Part shown: in pieces, positions 6,610 to 10,422 of the stretch
Layout of the letters: each line of letters begins with the position of its first letter
How positions within the stretch are numbered: position 1 is the stretch's first letter
Assembly (NCBI GenBank): GCA_003554375.1
Contig: PWGF01000048.1
Coordinates: 1-10,422, forward strand
Source: Spirochaetaceae bacterium
GTDB lineage: Bacteria; Spirochaetota; Spirochaetia; DSM-27196; SKKC01
DNA: 10,422 bases
Direction: 5' to 3'
Program-made: the position numbers and the translations under genes
Notes under the pieces: model-generated
The model's input: the letters and a program-made list of their open reading frames with translations, nothing else
Told to the model about the DNA's origin: nothing
The model's database searches: none

Positions 6610-7455
6610 CTACGATTTCTTTGGTGCGTCTCCCCGCTCACCTGCAACAAGCTCCCCGCCCCGAACGCTCCAGTCCTGGAGCGAGCCGTCATAGACACGG
6701 ACTCTCTCCAGGCCGGCCAGCCGAGCGGCCATATACAACCTGCACGCAGCGTATCCGCACCCACAGTAGAAGATCACCTCGTTTGCGGACCAAAGGCCGC
6801 GCTGTCTCAGAAGCTCCTGAAGCTCTTCCGGTCCGCGGGTACGAACACCGTCACTGAACGTCTCTTCTACGGTCACTACGCTGCTGCCCGGGATCGTGCC
6901 TCGGGCGCCCTTTCCGCCGGCGGATACATGGCAAAGGGCCTTCGCGGGATCTGCCGATGCCAGAAGAACGTCACTGAACTCCGCGATTGCCGAGCGGTCC
7001 GGCCTCGGCACGAAATCACCAACCTGCACCTCGGTCGGTTTCCGCGTTACAATTCCAATCTCCTCACGCCAGGCCTGAAACCCGCCGTCAAGAACAACAT
7101 GATTCTTATGTCCTAAATAGTCCAGGACCCAATACAGCCTTTCAGCTATATAGCCGCCGCCATCGTCATATATGACCACTCGACTGTCTTCAGCAATACC
7201 GGCATCCCGGAGCTTCTCCGAGACATCCGGCGGCTCTTCCACCAAATGCTCCACCACGCGCCCGTCGCCAAGCTGCTCAGAGCGCTCGAGCGTTTGTGGG
7301 TCAAGGTTCACCGCACCAACAATATGACCCGCTTCATAAGCGGATTCGTCACGCGCGTCTACCACCAACAGATCGTTGCTGGAAAGATCGCGGAATAGCT
7401 CAGTCGAATCCACGATTATTGACTTCCTCGACGTTTCCATACTCTTCTCAGACAC
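6610..7455 (-). CDS. Tandem-domain rhodanese sulfurtransferase
   Basis: A 281-residue protein with two rhodanese domains, the architecture of thiosulfate and 3-mercaptopyruvate sulfurtransferases. The N-terminal domain has VVDARDESAYEAGHIVGAVN (31-50) and a catalytically inactive loop (YDDGGGY, 96-102). The C-terminal domain carries the persulfide-forming cysteine C231 in FYCGCGYAA (229-237), a loop reading CGCGYA rather than CxxGVT, so the sulfur acceptor specificity may be unusual. The start of the second domain is shortened and degenerate (CHVSAGGKGARGTIPGS, 175-191) but keeps the GTIPGS turn. It lacks a signal peptide, so it is cytoplasmic. The longest start is GTG 7455, which overlaps the upstream small gene by 8 bp. 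ATG 7440 is an alternative with GAGAAG ahead of it. Neighbours point to sulfur or thiol metabolism, but the donor is unknown. Confidence 0.88.
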   Translation of the reverse strand: MSEKSMETSRKSIIVDSTELFRDLSSNDLLVVDARDESAYEAGHIVGAVNLDPQTLERSEQLGDGRVVEHLVEEPPDVSEKLRDAGIAEDSRVVIYDDGGGYIAERLYWVLDYLGHKNHVVLDGGFQAWREEIGIVTRKPTEVQVGDFVPRPDRSAIAEFSDVLLASADPAKALCHVSAGGKGARGTIPGSSVVTVEETFSDGVRTRGPEELQELLRQRGLWSANEVIFYCGCGYAACRLYMAARLAGLERVRVYDGSLQDWSVRGGELVAGERGDAPKKS

Positions 7456-7666
7456 GAATATCCACCATTCGGCCCATATCGGGCGACTCTATCTCCTGCC
7501 TCTCCGGGGCGTTCGCCTCCCGAGCCGCGGCTTCTTCCTGCCGGCGTACATGCTCAGCGGCCTCAGCTTCACGCTCCGCCTCTGCCGCCTGGGTTCTCTC
7601 AGTGGGAACGCTGGTGCCGACAGAAGGAGCTACCACCGGTGCCGTGTCCACATAGCCAACCTCCAT
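7448..7666 (-). CDS. Small helical protein of 72 residues
   Basis: This short gene is not clearly recognised. Support for it is a strong GGAGG ribosome-binding site 7 nt before the ATG and its position directly ahead of the rhodanese gene, whose GTG start overlaps its TGA. Residues 1-23 are Val/Pro/Thr-rich and look flexible (VDTAPVVAPSV). Residues about 24-58 are an Ala/Glu/Arg-rich stretch expected to form one long amphipathic or coiled-coil helix. The C-terminus is SPDMGRMVDIRV. That ending loosely recalls small YjfB-like putative motility peptides, which also finish with a Gly-x-x-(V/I/L)-Asp motif, but the similarity is too short to name it. No signal peptide or membrane segment is present. 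It may be unrelated in function to the rhodanese despite the overlap. Confidence 0.6.
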   Translation of the reverse strand: MEVGYVDTAPVVAPSVGTSVPTERTQAAEAEREAEAAEHVRRQEEAAAREANAPERQEIESPDMGRMVDIRV

Positions 7667-7673
7667 ACCGACA

Positions 7674-7678
7674 CCTCC
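7674..7678 (-). promoter_or_regulatory. Strong ribosome-binding site of the 72-residue gene
   Basis: GGAGG on the minus strand lies 7 nt before the ATG at 7666. It is one of the strongest translation signals in the window and the main reason to accept such a short gene. The preceding gap (7667-7771) contains only weak promoter-like matches. Confidence 0.7.
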
Positions 7679-7771
7679 GTATCTGCACGGTATGGCCCGA
7701 CGGACCCGGGCTCCATCCTAAAGCTACCAAATTGTTGCGGTTCAGGCAAAGGCGTTGGAAAAAGGTCGAAG

Positions 7772-8722
7772 CTACCGAGCGTCCAACGTGACGACGACCT
7801 TACCTACCGCACGATTGCTCATGCTCCGCTCAACGGCCTCCGGCAGTCTGTCGAATGGGTACACATGGTCGATCACCGGCCGAACGCGTCCCGAACGTAT
7901 ATGCGCGCAGACAGCAAGGAGATGATCTCTGCGAGGCCGTACCATGATCACACGGAACCGAGGTCCGCTGATTCTCGGCATAATTCGCCTGAACAGATTC
8001 CCCGGGTACGGAAGCAGCGAGACTACAGTCCCTTTTCGCTTCACTAAGCGCCGCGCACTCCGGTACCCAAGAGTGCCCACCGCATCCAGAACGAGGTCGT
8101 ACTTGTCTACCGGCGGATCAGCGAGATCAGCAGTATGATAGTCGATATGTGACGACGCCCCTAACTCGAGACAGAGATCGCGGTTTCGTCCGCTCGACAC
8201 TGCGACTACCTCTATCCCTTCAGCCACGGCGAGCTGTACCGCGAAGGTTCCGACACCGCCTGAAGCGCCGTTCACCAGTATTCTCTGACCTCCACGCAGC
8301 TCACCCGCTGTGAATAGCGCGCGCCAGGCAGTAAGCGCGGCTAAGGGCACCGCCGCTCCGTGGACGAAGTCCAGCTCGTCCGGAAGCGGCACAATCTCGC
8401 GGAGCGGAACACAGATCTCCTGGGCGAATGTACCGCTCCGCCACGCACCACGCATGCCGAACACACGATCACCGGGCTGATACTCAGCAATGCGCGGTCC
8501 TACGCGAACGACCTCACCGGCGAAATCACATCCCGGCGTAGATGGATGTCCCGGTGTACCGCGAACCGGGACGTCGCCGCGCATCAGCTTCCAGTCCACG
8601 GGATTGACTGATACCGCTCGATTCCGAATCACGACCTCGCACCCCTCAGGGTCAGGCGACGCCGTCTCCTCGAGGCGGAGTACCTCCGGTCCGCCGAAAC
8701 GGTCATAGACGTATCGCTTCAT
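7772..8722 (-). CDS. Zinc-independent MDR oxidoreductase, quinone-oxidoreductase type
   Basis: A 316-residue cytoplasmic NAD(P)H-dependent reductase of the quinone oxidoreductase branch of the MDR superfamily. It starts MKRYVYDRFGGPEVLRLEE, the usual beginning of that group. NPVDWKLMRG (40-49) and TPGCDFAGEVVRVG (62-75) match the substrate domain, and there are no catalytic-zinc ligands. The cofactor site is NGASGGVGTFAVQLA (151-165), the AxxGxxG form found in these enzymes, followed by VVAVSS (172-177), which fits NADPH. It resembles the RTN4I1-like group that reduces quinones or activated double bonds; the exact substrate is unknown. Its ATG overlaps the TGA of the upstream basic-tail gene by 4 bp (ATGA), and GGGAAAGG precedes it, so translation is likely coupled. 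Unlike the degenerate MDR gene at 4204, all expected motifs are intact. Confidence 0.92.
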   Translation of the reverse strand: MKRYVYDRFGGPEVLRLEETASPDPEGCEVVIRNRAVSVNPVDWKLMRGDVPVRGTPGHPSTPGCDFAGEVVRVGPRIAEYQPGDRVFGMRGAWRSGTFAQEICVPLREIVPLPDELDFVHGAAVPLAALTAWRALFTAGELRGGQRILVNGASGGVGTFAVQLAVAEGIEVVAVSSGRNRDLCLELGASSHIDYHTADLADPPVDKYDLVLDAVGTLGYRSARRLVKRKGTVVSLLPYPGNLFRRIMPRISGPRFRVIMVRPRRDHLLAVCAHIRSGRVRPVIDHVYPFDRLPEAVERSMSNRAVGKVVVTLDAR

Positions 8723-9504
8723 GAACCTTTCCCAGCTCTGTACCTACTCCGAATGATGCGATATATCCGGGCCAAAGCCGGATGTAACGGACGGTCGACA
8801 ACCGTATCCATGAGAAAATCGCGACGCTCTTGCTCCAGCCAACGGTAAATGCGCTTGCACCCCTCCGATACATCTCCAGTTGCCCAACAGTGCCGCGCCA
8901 GCTCCCGGAGCTCGTCCCGGGTGAAGAACACGCGCGCAGCACCAACCTGGATGGCGAAGCTTGTCGCGTCGAGCTGTTCGATATCTACCTCTCCCGGGGC
9001 ATTCTGCCCCGGAGGCGGCTCCTGCCGGGCAACCGCTTCTTGCGCTTCCTGAAGCTGCGAACGCTCCCTCCGGGTTTGCTCAGCATGCCCGAGCACCTGC
9101 GCTTCTCGAACCAGCGTGCCGAGCGAATCTTGGCTCAGTGAGAGCGATTGATCCAACAGCGATGCGAGCAGCTTGGCCCGGACCTCGTCTTCCGGGAGCA
9201 GTGCGTACGCTGCTTCGAACGGCTTGAGCTGCCGCCCGACTGCCGTTTCCGCTTGCGCCTCCGCTCCAGCGGACTCACTGCGCTCGGCGCCACCGCCGGC
9301 CGCCCGTTTCTTCCCGCCGACCGCCCCTTTCTGCCTGGATTGCGTGCCGCCGGAGCTTGCTTCCGTTCTGCTTTTGCCGACCGAAGCCTTCCCTCGGGAG
9401 CTCGCCTGACCGGTGCCGGCTTTGCTCTTTTTGGAACTCCGTTTGGAGCGCCCGGAGCCGGACTTGGCTACTTCATCGCCGTCTTCTTGCGCCTTTTTTG
9501 CCAC
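8719..9504 (-). CDS. Protein with Lys/Ser/Gly-rich basic tail and unknown C-terminal domain
   Basis: I do not recognise this 261-residue protein. Residues 1-75 are low-complexity and strongly basic, built from Lys, Arg, Ser, Gly and Ala (for example GRSKRSSKKSKAG, 18-30). This recalls histone H1-like or AlgP-like nucleic-acid-binding tails. Residues 76-92 are an acidic Ala/Glu bridge. Residues 93-160 are predicted helical (FEAAYALLPEDEVRAKLLAS, 96-115, then a Gln/Glu/Arg-rich helix), followed by a Pro/Gly linker. A compact C-terminal region, 175-255, includes FAIQVGAARVFFTRDELREL (183-202) and a helical Arg/Tyr-rich end. No signal peptide or membrane segment is visible. The start is GTG 9504, with AAAGGAG spaced 8 nt away. 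It is the first gene of the right-hand run, just downstream of the best promoter in the window. Nucleic-acid binding by the tail is inference from composition alone. Confidence 0.8.
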   Translation of the reverse strand: MAKKAQEDGDEVAKSGSGRSKRSSKKSKAGTGQASSRGKASVGKSRTEASSGGTQSRQKGAVGGKKRAAGGGAERSESAGAEAQAETAVGRQLKPFEAAYALLPEDEVRAKLLASLLDQSLSLSQDSLGTLVREAQVLGHAEQTRRERSQLQEAQEAVARQEPPPGQNAPGEVDIEQLDATSFAIQVGAARVFFTRDELRELARHCWATGDVSEGCKRIYRWLEQERRDFLMDTVVDRPLHPALARIYRIIRSRYRAGKGS

Positions 9505-9541
9505 CGCACCCTCTCCTTTGTAGTTTGCCGCATGCCCATCA

Positions 9542-9569
9542 ATCGTACCGGAAACTGCGCTGATGTCAA
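9542..9569 (-). promoter_or_regulatory. Sigma-70-type promoter of the right-hand operon
   Basis: On the minus strand an exact TTGACA (9564-9569) is followed by a 16-bp spacer and TACGAT (9542-9547, four of six consensus bases). The predicted start near 9535 gives a leader of about 30 nt containing the AAAGGAG ribosome-binding site of the gene starting at 9504. It is the best promoter match seen in the window. The remainder of the 246-bp gap (9505-9750) holds short GC-rich dyads but no convincing gene. Confidence 0.6.
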
Positions 9570-9750
9570 AGTTCCGGCTGCCGCGAACCCGTCACCAAGC
9601 CCGCGACCAGAGCCCGCGGCAGACTTAACATAGGGGGAAACCGCGACGGAATCCCGGTCTGCCCCTTGTAGCCGCCGCACGGACGGCACAGTCGTTGACG
9701 CCGGCACCTTCCCGGCACGGGAGTTGACCGCCGCCGTAGGCAACAAAACG

Positions 9751-10422
9751 TCACTCTGACTCCGACAGGCGCAACTCGACCCGCCGATTCCGATCCTGTT
9801 CCTCCGGATCGGTCGTCGCGGGTTCTTCCGCCCCGACTCCGCGCCATGCCCCGATCCGCGAATCATCCAGCCCTTCTTGGACCAGATAGTCTCGGACGAC
9901 CTGTGCCCGACGCACGGAGAGATGCCTCCTGCCGGCCTCGGTGCCGGCAATCGCCGTATGGCCCACCAAATCCAGAATGGCGTCGGTTTCCGCGATCGCC
10001 CCAAGCAGCTCATCGAGCCGTTCCCGTGCCGGACTCCGTAGCTCAGCCGATTCAGGCGTGAAATACACGGTCACCGGCAGCGCGGCGGGCGGGACATCGG
10101 AATCATGCCGAACCTCCGGTGCCGGCGCGGCTTCCGGAGTTTCGGCAAACTCTCCGTCTTCACCGTCTTCCGGTTCCGCCGATGGCTCGGGCTCCGCCGG
10201 CTCGGCCTCAGACGGCGGGGGCTCTGATGGCTCGACCTCCGATGGCGCCGTATCCAGGCGTTCAGCATCTACCGCGTGCCCGGCCGGTTGCTCGATCCGG
10301 GGATCGGCGTCGGACTCAGAAAGCAGGCCGGCGATGGTGTCGCGGACGGAGTCGACCTGTGCGATACCCCAAGCGGCCAGCAACAGCACAAGGACGGCAG
10401 CGGCGGCAGCCGCCGAACGCCG
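9751..10422 (-). CDS. OmpA-family C-terminal domain protein, N-terminus cut by window edge
   Basis: The visible 223 residues run off the right edge without a certain start. An Ala/Leu-rich hydrophobic segment at visible residues 4-20 looks like a membrane anchor or signal sequence. A long Pro/Glu/Ser-rich acidic linker follows (about 60-95). The last 105 or so residues are an OmpA-like domain: PVTVYFTPESAEL, LVGHTAIAGTEAG, LSVRRAQVVRDYL, and the terminal NRRVEL. Such domains bind peptidoglycan from the periplasmic side. The Arg of LSxRRA is kept, but the Asp of the usual GxTD loop is Ala, so the classical contact with diaminopimelate should be altered. The gene ends at the TGA at 9751, and 246 bp with a separate promoter follow before the next gene, so it appears to be its own unit. 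A GTG at 10389 is in frame but lies inside the hydrophobic segment and is unlikely to be the true start. Confidence 0.88.
   Translation of the reverse strand, partial: RRSAAAAAAVLVLLLAAWGIAQVDSVRDTIAGLLSESDADPRIEQPAGHAVDAERLDTAPSEVEPSEPPPSEAEPAEPEPSAEPEDGEDGEFAETPEAAPAPEVRHDSDVPPAALPVTVYFTPESAELRSPARERLDELLGAIAETDAILDLVGHTAIAGTEAGRRHLSVRRAQVVRDYLVQEGLDDSRIGAWRGVGAEEPATTDPEEQDRNRRVELRLSESE

Noticed and set aside
7695..7711. GCCCG-N7-CGGGC hairpin after the quinone-oxidoreductase gene as a terminator
   Set aside because: The stem is only 5 bp, no T-tract follows, and the downstream genes are closely spaced and probably co-transcribed.
9468..10013. Minus-strand frame of 181 codons spanning the 246-bp gap and overlapping the OmpA gene
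   Set aside because: It overlaps the OmpA domain in another frame, and its translation is Arg/Ser/Pro-rich without pattern. The gap instead carries promoter and leader signals.
1..10422. Mobile element, CRISPR array, phage or defence island
   Set aside because: No transposase, integrase, Cas, nuclease or toxin-antitoxin motifs, no terminal repeats and no spaced direct-repeat array were seen. The gene content looks like ordinary chromosomal metabolism and envelope functions.

Overview
The window is GC-rich bacterial chromosomal DNA holding eleven protein-coding genes, two of them cut by the window edges. I see no rRNA, tRNA, CRISPR array, transposase, integrase or phage gene. The best lineage guess is a free-living spirochaete. 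This rests mainly on the OmpA-type domain at the right edge, which has GHTA plus AGTEAG where DAP-binding OmpA domains have GxTD, and on the general look of the nucleotidyltransferase. It is an inference from recalled family patterns, not a demonstrated assignment.

Left block (1-2679, minus strand): a sugar-nucleotidyltransferase-like gene overlaps by 4 bp (ATGA) with a D-2-hydroxyacid dehydrogenase gene whose NAD(P)-binding domain carries a tandem-repeat insertion. After a 67-bp gap comes an exported DUF1007-type protein, cut by the left edge. A divergent intergenic region (2680-2893) separates this block from the next.

Middle block (2894-5535, plus strand): a COG3146/DUF482-type GNAT-like acyltransferase is followed after 71 bp by a degenerate medium-chain dehydrogenase. 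That protein has a disordered-looking insertion of about 100 residues where the zinc lobe should be. This block ends convergently against the right block, with an imperfect dyad between them.

Right block (5605-9504, minus strand): a run of six genes that starts just downstream of the best promoter in the window (exact TTGACA, 16-bp spacer, TACGAT). In order of transcription it encodes a protein with a long basic low-complexity tail, a zinc-less quinone-oxidoreductase-type MDR enzyme (4-bp overlap), a 72-residue helical peptide, a two-domain rhodanese (overlapping or closely abutting), a thioredoxin-like protein with a single active-site cysteine (29-bp gap), and a small membrane protein with an N-terminal helix-turn-helix-like segment (145-bp gap). 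The rhodanese and thioredoxin-like pair suggests sulfur or thiol redox chemistry, but substrates cannot be read from sequence. Upstream, and apparently separate, is a membrane-anchored OmpA-family protein that runs off the right edge.

I did not find a clearly new multi-gene system. The observations most worth following are the repeat-expanded dehydrogenase, the degenerate MDR protein, the rhodanese/one-cysteine thioredoxin-like pair, and the altered peptidoglycan-binding loop of the OmpA domain.
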